Below the pieces are notes generated by a model, which saw nothing but the letters and a program-made list of their open reading frames with translations, did no database searches and was not told the origin of the DNA. DNA of 64,000 nucleotides from VAZQ01 sp963817135 (lineage in GTDB: Bacteria > Pseudomonadota > Alphaproteobacteria > Rhizobiales > Xanthobacteraceae): positions 1-64,000 of the forward strand of contig CAWFNG010000005.1 of NCBI GenBank assembly GCA_963817135.1, given 5' to 3'. A program made the translations under genes and the position numbers. Below are positions 45,841-54,413 of the stretch, in pieces; positions within the stretch are counted from its first letter, which is position 1, and every line of letters begins with the position of its first letter.

Positions 45841-47520
45841 ATGGCGAGAGCTAAAACCATGCGCCGCATGACGACTGCGGAAGCGACCGTTGCTGCACTG
45901 ATCGCGCATGGTATTGAGACCATTTACGCGCTTCCCGGGGTGCACAACGATGCCTTGTTCGATGCTCTGTTCAAGGCCGCCGATCGTATCCGCACGGTGC
46001 ATGCGCGGCATGAGCAGACCGCGGGTTACATGGCGTTGGGCGCCGCCCTCGCGACCGGCAAGCCGCAAGCGTATGCCGTGGTACCGGGACCTGGACTGCT
46101 CAATTCGGCGACGGCGCTGTTAACCGCATATGGTACCAATGCGCCCGTATTGGCCCTGATCGGACAGATTGCTCAGTCCGCGATCGGCCGCGGCTATGGC
46201 CATCTGCATGAGATTCGCGACCAGGCCGGAATCATTGCGCGGCTCGTCGATTTCTCAGCACGCATCTGCGCGCCGGCCGAGGCGCCCGGCCTTATCGCTG
46301 CCGCATTGCGCGCCATGCAAACCGGCCGGCCCGGGCCCGCGGCAATTGAATGCGCAATAGATGTATGGGGGAGGAGTGCGCCAATGCTTGCGGTCGAGCC
46401 TCCTGCGCCCGTGCAGGAGCCACCAATTAACGAAGATGCAATCCGTGAAAGTGCCAAGAGACTCGGCGGCGCGTCCCGAATTTTGATCGTCGCCGGCGGT
46501 GGCGCGCAGGATGCCGCCGCGGAGGTGACCGAGCTCTCCCAGATGCTGCAGGCGCCGGTTGTCGCTTTCCGCCGCGGGCGCGGCGTGCTCGATAGCCGCA
46601 ATCCATTCAGCGTCACGCTTCCGCTCGGACACGAACTATGGAGAGAAGCCGAGGTGGTGCTCGGGGTCGGGACGCGGCTGTTCTTCGGGTTCCAGCACTG
46701 GGGCGTCGACGACGATCTCACCATCATCCGCGTCGATGCCGACCCCGAGGAGCCTGAGCGTTTTCATCCGCCTGCGGTCGCCCTCGTCGGCGAGGCCAAG
46801 CCCATCCTGCGCCGTCTGATCGACGTGCTCGGCAAGCATGATCGCGCACGGGTCTCGCGACGGGAAGAGATGATCGAGCGGCAGTCGAAAATGCGCGCCC
46901 GCCTGCAAAAGCTTGCACCCCAGATCGCGCTTCTAAATTCCATTCGCGCCGAGCTGGGCGACGACGGCATTTTCGTGGACGAAGTGACGCAGATCGGTTT
47001 CGCGGCGCGGCTTGCCTATCCGGTCTACAAGCCGCGGACTTTCATATCGCCTGGCTATCAGGATGCCCTTGGCTGGGGCTATGCGACCGCGCTTGGCGTG
47101 CAAGATGCCAGGCGCGATGTTCCCGTGCTCTCGATTTCCGGCGACGGCGGATTCCTGTTTACGGGCAGCGAGATCGCAACCGCCATGTGCCATCGCATAC
47201 CGCTGGTCTGCGTCATCTTCAATGACGGCGCTTATGGCAATGTGCGGCGCATTCAGGAGGAGCAGTACGGAAACCGATTAATTGCCTGCGATCTGCGCAA
47301 CCCCGAATTCGTGCGCTTCGCCGAGAGCTTCGGGGCAGCGGCGGAGAGTGCGCAGGATCCGGCGCAATTGCGCGCTGCCTTGCGTCGCGCGTTCAAACGC
47401 CGGGACCAGCCGACCATCATCGAAGTACCGGTGGAGTCCTTTCCTTCGCCCTGGGAATTCGTCTTCATGTCGCGGGTGCGTGGCCGGACCAATTGCGGTC
47501 CGGCTGGGAGCAAGGTCTGA
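45841..47520 (+). CDS. Thiamine-diphosphate-dependent enzyme, acetolactate-synthase-like
   Basis: 559 residues. Pyr domain with the catalytic Glu58 in ARHEQTAGYM; central domain about 200-330; PP domain with the ThDP/Mg motif SISGDGGFLF (GDG about 434) and CVIFNDGAYGNV. These enzymes decarboxylate 2-oxo acids or join aldehydes and oxo acids to give acyloins. The large catalytic subunit looks intact and no regulatory subunit gene follows, so a branched-chain amino-acid role is less likely. It lies divergent from the PKS and next to GNAT-like genes. By analogy with PigD, which acts before PigE in prodigiosin synthesis, it could modify the aldehyde or supply a two-carbon unit. Confidence 0.85.
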   Translation: MARAKTMRRMTTAEATVAALIAHGIETIYALPGVHNDALFDALFKAADRIRTVHARHEQTAGYMALGAALATGKPQAYAVVPGPGLLNSATALLTAYGTNAPVLALIGQIAQSAIGRGYGHLHEIRDQAGIIARLVDFSARICAPAEAPGLIAAALRAMQTGRPGPAAIECAIDVWGRSAPMLAVEPPAPVQEPPINEDAIRESAKRLGGASRILIVAGGGAQDAAAEVTELSQMLQAPVVAFRRGRGVLDSRNPFSVTLPLGHELWREAEVVLGVGTRLFFGFQHWGVDDDLTIIRVDADPEEPERFHPPAVALVGEAKPILRRLIDVLGKHDRARVSRREEMIERQSKMRARLQKLAPQIALLNSIRAELGDDGIFVDEVTQIGFAARLAYPVYKPRTFISPGYQDALGWGYATALGVQDARRDVPVLSISGDGGFLFTGSEIATAMCHRIPLVCVIFNDGAYGNVRRIQEEQYGNRLIACDLRNPEFVRFAESFGAAAESAQDPAQLRAALRRAFKRRDQPTIIEVPVESFPSPWEFVFMSRVRGRTNCGPAGSKV

Positions 47521-47524
47521 AGCC

Positions 47525-47986
47525 GTGAACCCGATCGATATCAGGAGCTATCGCGGTGACTTCGAAGACGCCGCCGAACTTTTGCGCCGTATTTGGAGCG
47601 CAGCCTACCAAGGGAAAAATTTGTTCCCCGTTTGGGACGCCAGTTTTTTGCGCTGGCAGCTCGGTGAGGAAAGCGGCGCGCTCCTACCGGCTGCTTACGA
47701 CGGCAGTCGCGTGATCGCTACCATGTTTACCACATCGCATTCCTTGGGCATTGGTTCCGCGTCCCTGGCGATCGGGATTGGCAGCTGGTTTACCATCGAA
47801 TCTGAATACCGACGTTCGGGCCTTGCACTGCGTCTCATCGAGGCGCAGCCGGCAAAAGGCAATTCGGGCGCTTCGAGAATGAACTTGGTTTTGAGTTCGA
47901 ATCGCACCATGCTCGTTCTCGACACCGCAGTCGCCGCCTTCGTTCGATGGTTCGCTGCGCGAATATCGTGGGCAAATCTTTGGTGA
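47525..47986 (+). pseudogene. Truncated two-domain GNAT-like gene, copy B
   Basis: GTG 47525, four bases after the ThDP enzyme stop. Residues 1-110 (IDIRSYRGDFEDAAELLRRI to YRRSGLALRLIEA) align with the N terminus of the full-length paralogs at 29215 and 47991. After that the sequence diverges and ends at TGA 47984, so the second half of the first domain and the whole second domain are missing. The next full copy starts four bases later, pointing to tandem duplication followed by deletion. It could still be translated as a 153-residue protein. Confidence 0.7.
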
Positions 47987-47990
47987 AGCA

Positions 47991-49034
47991 GTGAGCAGCA
48001 CCGAAATCCGAGAATATGACGGCGATTTCGAGGATGTGGCCGAGCTTGCTGGGCGGGCGTTTAGCGCATTCTACGGCGGAATAACCTTGTTTGTACTCTG
48101 GGATGCCGCCTTCCTGCGCTGGCAGCTCCGTGGCGACACGCCCGCGCTTCTACCAGCTGCTTATGACGGTAGCCGCCTTGTCGGCACTTTGTTTTCCATT
48201 CCGCATTCATTGCGAATTGGTTCCACAATCCTGCCGATTGGGATTTGCAGCTGGTTGGCGGTTGCGCCTGAATATCAACGTTCGGGTCTTGCAGTTCGCC
48301 TCACTGAGGCGCTTCGACAATCTCAGGACGAACGCGGACTTGTCTGTTCTCTTGTGATGTCTATGGGCGATCCACCTCTTCGCAAGCGCTATATCAAAAC
48401 GCATCCCCAGAATTTCTGCCATCTTTTCAAGTTCGGTCTTTGGGTCAAGGTTCTCGCGCCCGGCACTTGGGCACAGGCATCGGTGGAAGCCTGGATGCGC
48501 TTAATGAGTCGGGCTTTCGGCTCAGTGTTCCGTTTGATCCCGCAACCCTACCACCCGAACGTGCGGCCTTATCGTGCCGAAGATCTCGAAGCTTGCGCGC
48601 TCCTGCTGGAAAAGGCGACAGCGAAGCACGATTGGGCCCTTCTCTGGCCGATGCAACGGTTGGGCACCCAACTGGAGAGCCCCGTTTCCCGCACGCTTGT
48701 CCTCGATCGCGATGGAAGGTTGCAAGGGTTTGTAAACTATCATTTCATTGTTGTGCAGGGCCGTAAGCCCGTCCGCGCCGCCATGATCGACCTTTGGGCC
48801 GACGACAACCTCTCCGCAATGCAGCGCATACGATTTCTAGGACATGTTTGCCAGGAGCTGCGGGCGCGCAATGTCGAACTCGTCTTTGCACCACGATGCG
48901 CGATGATGCCGGTCGCAGCATTCGCGGCCAATCTATTTTTTCCCACGCCGAGGCAATTCCACCTGGGTTCTATTTTCACGAAGAACGCCCTGCCACCGTC
49001 ACCGCCGAGGTCCTGGAGCTTGTTAGTTCGGTGA
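47991..49034 (+). CDS. Two-domain GNAT-like acyltransferase family protein, copy C
   Basis: 347 residues from GTG 47991. It is clearly paralogous to the protein of 29215-30270: same start pattern (REYDGDFEDVAEL), WLAVAPEYQRSGLAVRLTEA as the acetyl-CoA-binding GNAT motif A with Q/R-x-x-G-x, second domain from PYRAEDLEACALLLEKATAK, and the same C terminus (SPPRSWSLLVR). The role is unknown; acyl transfer to the island product is a reasonable guess. It follows the ThDP enzyme and truncated copy B in one transcription unit, and its 3' end faces the halogenase-like gene. Confidence 0.65.
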   Translation: MSSTEIREYDGDFEDVAELAGRAFSAFYGGITLFVLWDAAFLRWQLRGDTPALLPAAYDGSRLVGTLFSIPHSLRIGSTILPIGICSWLAVAPEYQRSGLAVRLTEALRQSQDERGLVCSLVMSMGDPPLRKRYIKTHPQNFCHLFKFGLWVKVLAPGTWAQASVEAWMRLMSRAFGSVFRLIPQPYHPNVRPYRAEDLEACALLLEKATAKHDWALLWPMQRLGTQLESPVSRTLVLDRDGRLQGFVNYHFIVVQGRKPVRAAMIDLWADDNLSAMQRIRFLGHVCQELRARNVELVFAPRCAMMPVAAFAANLFFPTPRQFHLGSIFTKNALPPSPPRSWSLLVR

Positions 49035-49110
49035 CTTCGCCACGGAGAGCCGCAAATAATAGGCCGCCGGCAATAGTCTGACGGTGAATTCGCCCGCGTC
49101 GACACTTCTG

Positions 49111-51069
49111 TTAGTGAGTCAGATGGGAATCTGCACTCAATAAATGCTTATGATTGCCGACCGCATGGAAGCTGGTTGCACCGGCGGGAATCGACGGATG
49201 ATCCGCAACGAACAGTCGGCGAACCCATAAGGCGGGTTTGTTCTTCATCAAACGAATGAGAAAACGAGTGAGCGGCGCCGCCAATTTACCGCGTCGCAAA
49301 AGCAAAATGCGGTACGGCAACACAACCCGGAGATATTGCTTCCAGGTGGGGGGTGCAAACGTGGCGGTAAACTCATCGCGCATCCATTGCAAGCTGCGCG
49401 GCTTGGTCCAAGGGCCGTATAGTCCGTCCGCTTCCCATCGCTCGGGATTGAGGCTGATTTTCCAGGCGTTGATCCAAGGTGGCTTGCTGCGATCCTTTGG
49501 AATGTGTTCGGGCAGGCACTCTTCGACCGCCTGCCAGAAGAAAACCTGGGCCAGCTCTTCGAGGCGGGCCAAGTTCAGCTTTGCAGCAATCAGGTATTGC
49601 TCCGGGCTGCGACGCGTTAGCATTTCGAGATAGACAAGTTGGATAAATCTGATCTGGCGGGGATCGGAAAACGTGAACGGCGAACGCGCGGGAACTGCTT
49701 GCGCCCAGTCGATCAGCAGACGTTCAACGCGCTCATGCAATTCCTTGTACTGGCGCAGCAGATCGAACGCTTCGCGGAATGGCCGTCGCACAAAGCCCTG
49801 CAGAAAAACCTGCAGGAAGACCGTGTAATTGATGAGTGAATCCCAGATAAGTTTTGCGGCGAAGACATGCGGATGCCCGAACGCACGATAGGTATCTTTG
49901 TAATATGCGAGCCCAATGGGGACAAGTAAATCGAGGACAAGCCGATTGAAATCGTCCACCTCGGATTGGGTCAGCTCTCCTCGCAACTCACGAGCGATCA
50001 TCTCCACCGTGATGGTGTTTTCGACTGCGATGAGATCGGAGCCGATGCTGTAGAGAGGATCAAGAAATACTCCGGCCTCACCTATGCAGGACCACCGGGT
50101 ACGCGAGAAGAGCTGCCGCGCGTGATAGCTGAAATTTTTGAGCCGGTGAAAATCGAGCGGTTGCCGGTCCTTGAGCAAATGCCATAGCGCGGGCTCGTAC
50201 TGCTGGAGCCATTGCAACGCCTGCGCATACGACTTGCCATAGCTGTCGATCGGATGGATCGTCTCGTCCGTCACAATGCCGACGCTGGTGGCTCCGGATG
50301 CGAGCGGTATGAGCCACACCCAATAACCGTACCCCATCAGATGATTGGTGGACATGTTCCGATCGCCGAAAACGCGATTGCGCCACGCCGGATCGGCATT
50401 CGTGGTCATATCTCCGATGTCGAGGCGAGGCTCGATTCTCCACCACGCCGAGCTCGCGGAATGTCCGTTTGCTGCGCCGATGTCGAGCTTCGACTGCAGC
50501 ATTCTTCGTCGACCCAGCGCATCGACGACCCATCGTCCGAGAAGCCTCTCCTGCTGCTGGCTGCCATTGCGGCGATAGAGAACCACATGCGGATCGTCGC
50601 CGTCTGCGAGCCGTATATCTTCGACAGCGGTATCCTCGAGAAGCTGCACTCCGTTTTCGATGACCAGCCGGCGCAAATCATTCTCCAGCCGGCCGCGATC
50701 GAGCTGCCAGGTCGGCAGCGGCGGGTAGACACTGGGCCCTATTTCCGGGCGATGCTCGAACGACCCACGTGCATCGCCCAGAAAAAATCGGAGTACCATC
50801 TTTAGAAGATGACGCTGGGTGAGGTGCTTCTCGATCTGCAGGACATTGCCAAAGTAATTCGCTGCCAGCTCGGAGGTGGCCTCGCCGACCTTATGGGCTG
50901 CCTCGGGCAGAGGTCTTGCCAGCCGATCGATCACGGCGACCGACACGGCCGGCAATTCGAGCTTCAATTGGCGAGCAAGCGTTAATCCGGCGAGCCCGCC
51001 GCCGCAAATCACCACGTCATAGCGTGGCTGCGTGGCTGCTGCGGGATGGCTCGCCGCCCTCGAAAGCAT
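49111..51069 (-). CDS. Flavin-dependent halogenase-like protein
   Basis: 652 residues, AGAGG eight bases before the start. The FAD site is VVICGGGLAGLTLARQL (about 19-35), and VGEATSE at 61-67 corresponds to the GEA/S-T motif of halogenases. The halogenase signature WxWxIP appears as W250-V-W-L-I-P255, and GEAGVFLDPLYSIGSDL is the distal FAD motif (G-x-A-x-x-F-x-D-P). A 250-residue C-terminal extension is mostly helical. It would use FADH2 and O2 to make hypohalous acid and halogenate an activated substrate; a flavin reductase is not encoded nearby. It is convergent with the GNAT-like gene at the island edge. Some relatives with these motifs act as hydroxylases, so the reaction is not certain. 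Confidence 0.75.
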   Translation of the reverse strand: MLSRAASHPAAATQPRYDVVICGGGLAGLTLARQLKLELPAVSVAVIDRLARPLPEAAHKVGEATSELAANYFGNVLQIEKHLTQRHLLKMVLRFFLGDARGSFEHRPEIGPSVYPPLPTWQLDRGRLENDLRRLVIENGVQLLEDTAVEDIRLADGDDPHVVLYRRNGSQQQERLLGRWVVDALGRRRMLQSKLDIGAANGHSASSAWWRIEPRLDIGDMTTNADPAWRNRVFGDRNMSTNHLMGYGYWVWLIPLASGATSVGIVTDETIHPIDSYGKSYAQALQWLQQYEPALWHLLKDRQPLDFHRLKNFSYHARQLFSRTRWSCIGEAGVFLDPLYSIGSDLIAVENTITVEMIARELRGELTQSEVDDFNRLVLDLLVPIGLAYYKDTYRAFGHPHVFAAKLIWDSLINYTVFLQVFLQGFVRRPFREAFDLLRQYKELHERVERLLIDWAQAVPARSPFTFSDPRQIRFIQLVYLEMLTRRSPEQYLIAAKLNLARLEELAQVFFWQAVEECLPEHIPKDRSKPPWINAWKISLNPERWEADGLYGPWTKPRSLQWMRDEFTATFAPPTWKQYLRVVLPYRILLLRRGKLAAPLTRFLIRLMKNKPALWVRRLFVADHPSIPAGATSFHAVGNHKHLLSADSHLTH

Positions 51070-51158
51070 GGTTTTGCCTCTGCATGCCTCGCCCGCGGCT
51101 ATCCTATCCGGATGCCGGTGCCACGCTCAAGATCAGTGCATGCGTCGAGGCTGCAGCG

Positions 51159-51446
51159 TCAAGTGCTCACAGAGCTTAGCGGCCAAGGTAAGTTCGTTTT
51201 CTCTCGCACGATGATCACGACCGGCTGGGCGCCTGCCTTGACCGTACCCGCCTGGGTGAGCTCGTCGACGATATCCTCAACGCGGCCCACTAGCTTTCCC
51301 TGCCCTTTACGAAGGCGTTTGATCTGCTTTCGCGAGTGCCGCTTGCCCAATTCGACCACAACGAGCTCTGGCTTGCTCGTTGTCTCCTGTTCGCGCTGTG
51401 CTCGCGGCTCGCGCTGTTCCGCAGAGCTCGTTCCTTGTGTTGCCAT
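51159..51446 (-). CDS. DUF6200-like small protein
   Basis: 95 residues. GGAGGAC sits too close to the first ATG (51452) but 8 bases from the second (51446), so MATQGTSS is the likely start. The N-terminal part is polar and glutamine-rich, followed by VVVELGKRHSRKQIKRLRKG and a hydrophobic VVIIVREKTNLPWP end. This layout resembles a Hyphomicrobiales family of small basic proteins that usually lies beside a DUF6312 gene, as here. The function is unknown. Confidence 0.6.
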   Translation of the reverse strand: MATQGTSSAEQREPRAQREQETTSKPELVVVELGKRHSRKQIKRLRKGQGKLVGRVEDIVDELTQAGTVKAGAQPVVIIVREKTNLPWPLSSVST

Positions 51447-51481
51447 GCTCATGTCCTCCGTGGTGAATAGTGAATTGCGAG

Positions 51482-51793
51482 TTATGGTTTAGGCAAGAGC
51501 GTGAATGGCATTCCCGCCTTGCGGGCTTCCTTTAGGGCTTTGCGCCCTGCGTCGACCATATTAGCGGGCCCCTCCAGAAGCCAGCCATCGCGCCGTCGCC
51601 GATTGGATTCGTCATGACGGCGACGCAGTTCCTGCCCGAAAATGACTTGCGCCTTTTCGATGCGTCTGGCTCTTCGTTCCAATGGGCGCGCCCACGTCGA
51701 ACTCTTCTTGCGACCGTCTTTCTCATAGACCCTGCTGGCGTGGTGACTGCCGTCTCGCCGAATTACCGTGACGCGTGTTACGAGCTTATCCAT
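51482..51793 (-). CDS. DUF6312-like small basic protein
   Basis: 103 residues, strong GAGGAGG site upstream. The start RVTVIRRDGSHHASRVYEKD is followed by a very Arg/Lys-rich middle (LERRARRIEKAQ, SNRRRRDGWL) and a C-terminal helix. It resembles the family that pairs with the protein encoded just downstream. The 29-base spacing suggests co-transcription. The function is unknown, but the charge suggests nucleic-acid or envelope contact. Confidence 0.6.
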   Translation of the reverse strand: MDKLVTRVTVIRRDGSHHASRVYEKDGRKKSSTWARPLERRARRIEKAQVIFGQELRRRHDESNRRRRDGWLLEGPANMVDAGRKALKEARKAGMPFTLLPKP

Positions 51794-51817
51794 GGCTGCC
51801 TCCTCAGGCTTTTGGGA

Positions 51818-51846
51818 TTAGACGTAATGCCATCTTAGTATATAAT
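51818..51846 (+). promoter_or_regulatory. Possible sigma-70-type promoter
   Basis: TATAAT at 51841-51846, unusual in this GC-rich sequence, with a poor -35-like TTAGAC at 51818-51823 and 17 bases between. It points toward the DUF4399 gene starting at 51929. It is weakly supported because only the -10 element is convincing. Confidence 0.3.
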
Positions 51847-51928
51847 AAAGGGCATTGCCGGGCGGTCCAAGACTATACTTGCCTGTTGACAGCGACTATT
51901 GCCCAAGAGGCGGGAGCTCGATCTTCTC

Positions 51929-53122
51929 ATGCGAACACTCAAGAGAATGATAGCATCGCCGAAGAAAGACGCATGCTTGGCCGCGTACCTGCTATTCTTG
52001 ACCTTCGCAAGCTGCGGCACTGCCGTTGCACAGACTGGAGCCCTTACCCGGTCGCCTGCGGGAGCCGAGGTCTATTTCATAGATCTCAAGGATGGAGCGA
52101 CCGTTCCGGCACAATTGAAGCTTTATTTCGGGTTGCGCAACATGGGCGTCGCACCCGCCGGCTCCGATCTGCCGAATTCGGGACACCATCATCTGCTAGT
52201 CGATACCCTGCTGCCCCCCCTCAACAAGCCTATTCCCAATGACTTCAATCACCTGCATTTCGGTGCGGGCCAGACCGAAGCGGAGATTACCCTCAAGCCG
52301 GGCCCGCACACGTTGCAGCTGCTCATGGGCGACAAGGACCACGTCCCGCACAACCCGCCGGTCATGTCGGCGCAGATTCACGTCAATGTCCCACTCACCG
52401 GGGGCCCGACCAAGTCCCCTCCGGGAGCCGAAGTATATTTCGACGATCTCAAGGACGGAGCGGTCATCTCCCCCACCGTGACCATTCATTTCGGCTTGAA
52501 GAACATGGGCGTGGCGCCGGCGGGGTCAGACCGCCCGAATTCCGGGCATCATCACCTCCTGATCGATACCGATCTGCCCCCACTCGACGAGCCCATCCCC
52601 AACGATTTCAACCATCTGCATTACGGCGCCGGCCAGACTGAAACCCAGCTTACGCTCAAAGCAGGCGAGCACACGTTGCAGCTCCTCTTGGGGGACAAGG
52701 ACCACATTCCGCATACGCCGCCCGTCATGTCGCAGCGGATCAAGGTCCGTGTCGTCGACCCCTCGCTGCGGACGCCTGCGCCGAGCGATGCCCGGGTTTA
52801 TTTCGTCAATTTGCAGGACGGCGCGACGCTGCCGCAGAAGGCGACCATTCGCTTCGGTCTTGTGGGCATGGGCGTGGCACCCGCCGGCATCGACAAGCCC
52901 AATACGGGCCACCATCACGTCCTCATCGACACGCCGGTACCTCCGCTTGACCAGCCCATTCCCAATGATTTCAATCATCTGCATTTCGGTGCGGGGCAGA
53001 CCGAAGCAACGATCACGCTCCCATTAGGCAAGCACACCCTGCAGCTTCTGCTCGGCGATGCAAATCATGTGCCCCACAACCCGCCGGTCATGTCGAAGCC
53101 CATTACCGTTTACGTGAAGTGA
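51929..53122 (+). CDS. Secreted protein of three DUF4399 repeats, copy 1
   Basis: 397 residues from ATG 51929; an in-frame TTG at 51899 is a less likely start. The signal peptide has LAAYLLFLTFASCGTAVAQ. Three repeats of about 115 residues (roughly 42-155, 160-275, 285-397) each read DLKDGA..FGL.NMGVAPAG, GHHHLLID, PIPNDFNHLHFGAGQTE, HTLQLLLGD..H.PH.PPVMS. The strict histidine clusters suggest a metal-binding or carbohydrate-like beta fold in the periplasm, but no activity is known for the family. A paralog with the same three-repeat design is at 61791-63026. Confidence 0.85.
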   Translation: MRTLKRMIASPKKDACLAAYLLFLTFASCGTAVAQTGALTRSPAGAEVYFIDLKDGATVPAQLKLYFGLRNMGVAPAGSDLPNSGHHHLLVDTLLPPLNKPIPNDFNHLHFGAGQTEAEITLKPGPHTLQLLMGDKDHVPHNPPVMSAQIHVNVPLTGGPTKSPPGAEVYFDDLKDGAVISPTVTIHFGLKNMGVAPAGSDRPNSGHHHLLIDTDLPPLDEPIPNDFNHLHYGAGQTETQLTLKAGEHTLQLLLGDKDHIPHTPPVMSQRIKVRVVDPSLRTPAPSDARVYFVNLQDGATLPQKATIRFGLVGMGVAPAGIDKPNTGHHHVLIDTPVPPLDQPIPNDFNHLHFGAGQTEATITLPLGKHTLQLLLGDANHVPHNPPVMSKPITVYVK

Positions 53123-53144
53123 CCGCCGGCAGAGAGGATACCGC

Positions 53145-53477
53145 ATGAGGAGATTTATAGTCACTATTCCCGCGCTGGTATGTCTTATCGCAACGGCGCA
53201 TCTGCCGGCATCAGGTCAACCAGTCTCGACGGCGCAATCGGTCCGAGATTTGGATATGAATGCGCTGCCCACTCTGAACGACGAAATTGTTCGGCAAGTC
53301 CAGCAGGCGCTCGTCAAGAAAGGTATCGACCCCGGGCCTATCGACGGGATTTTCGGACCAAGAACGAGAGAGGCCGTTCGCAAATTCCAGGATCGATATG
53401 GAATCAAGCCAAGCGGCGAGATCGACAATCAAACGCTTTTCGCGCTGGGGGAGAGCGAATTAGCCCTGCGGAGGTGA
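53145..53477 (+). CDS. Small periplasmic peptidoglycan-binding protein
   Basis: 110 residues with a signal peptide (FIVTIPALVCLIATAHLPAS, cleavage near SGQ). A single PG_binding_1 domain at about 48-105 has VQQALVKKGIDPGPIDGIFG and TREAVRKFQDRYGI. It should bind cell-wall peptide stems. There is no enzymatic domain. It follows the DUF4399 gene by 22 bases, so the two are probably co-expressed envelope proteins. Confidence 0.85.
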   Translation: MRRFIVTIPALVCLIATAHLPASGQPVSTAQSVRDLDMNALPTLNDEIVRQVQQALVKKGIDPGPIDGIFGPRTREAVRKFQDRYGIKPSGEIDNQTLFALGESELALRR

Positions 53478-53510
53478 AGAGGCTGTTTGCGCGAATCAAT
53501 TGGACGTTGG

Positions 53511-54413
53511 TCATTGACCGATCGGGCGCACGCGGTCGCCGTCGCGAAAAAAAGCGCCGGCTCGAGCAATGACGACGTCGCCTTCGGAAACGCCCTCGCG
53601 AATTTCTGCTTGGCCGGCAGAGAGCAAGCCGACGCTGACGGTGCGGGTTTCCACGCGACCGTCTCTTACGACCTGAACTACCGAACCCGCCGCTTCATAC
53701 AATATCGCCGAGAGTGGAACGGTCGGGCCGCAACGTCGACCGAGGTCGATAATGGCGCGTCCAAAAGCGCCGGCCCGAAGCCGAGGGTCGCTGCCAACCG
53801 ATACGCGCACTTGGCCGAGCTGGGTGGTCGGATTGACAGAAGTCGAGAACTGGCGAATGCTTCCGGAGAACTCGCCTACTCCAATAATCTCGATCTTGGC
53901 AGCCTGACCGGACGCCAACCGCAGTAGAGACTTCACCGGGGTCTCGGCAGACAGCTCCATTTCTCCGCGGCTTGCTATCCGAAACAGCGGCATCCCGCGT
54001 GACGACGTGGTCGTCCCGATCGCCGCCGACATCGAACTGATAACGCCGCCTGCCGGCGCCTGGACCGCGACGGTGCCCCCCGGCTGCCCCTCCGGTGGAG
54101 TTAGACGTGCCAATACCTGTCCCGAGACGACGGTTTCCCCGGGCTCTACCAGAATTTGGGATATCTGATAGCCGTCGCGATCCGGCTGCACCAGTACCTC
54201 TTCGCGCGGGACAAGCACGCCCGTGACTTGCAGCGTATCGACGAAACAGGTCCGCTTCGCCGCCACAACCGTAACAGCGCGGTCGGCAGACACGCTCGCA
54301 TTATTCGGCTCTGCCGCAACCACGCCGAATGTCAGATCGCAGCAAGCCGAGGCAGCGAGAACAACGATAACCCGCAACGGCGCCGCATGGCTCTTGTCGA
54401 AAAATTTGATCAT
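53511..54413 (-). CDS. Hairpin-less RND adaptor-like periplasmic protein, copy 1
   Basis: 300 residues with an N-terminal hydrophobic signal (VIVVLAASACCDLTFGVVAA). Lipoyl half one is YQISQILVEPGETVVSGQVL, half two VQAPAGGVISSMSAAIGT. They are joined by only about 12 residues, so the coiled-coil hairpin that membrane fusion proteins use to reach TolC is absent. A beta-barrel (ELSAETPVKSLLRLASGQAA) and a membrane-proximal domain (EIREGVSEGDVVIARAGA) follow. It overlaps the cyclase gene by 4 bases (ATGA) and is the last gene of a six-gene operon. No pump gene is adjacent. It may bind a ligand or the sensor rather than a transporter. Confidence 0.8.
   Translation of the reverse strand: MIKFFDKSHAAPLRVIVVLAASACCDLTFGVVAAEPNNASVSADRAVTVVAAKRTCFVDTLQVTGVLVPREEVLVQPDRDGYQISQILVEPGETVVSGQVLARLTPPEGQPGGTVAVQAPAGGVISSMSAAIGTTTSSRGMPLFRIASRGEMELSAETPVKSLLRLASGQAAKIEIIGVGEFSGSIRQFSTSVNPTTQLGQVRVSVGSDPRLRAGAFGRAIIDLGRRCGPTVPLSAILYEAAGSVVQVVRDGRVETRTVSVGLLSAGQAEIREGVSEGDVVIARAGAFFRDGDRVRPIGQ

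Noticed and set aside
52196..52984. Minus-strand frames opposite the DUF4399 repeats
   Set aside because: They recur at each repeat only because the DNA repeats; the plus strand has the signal peptide and conserved His motifs.
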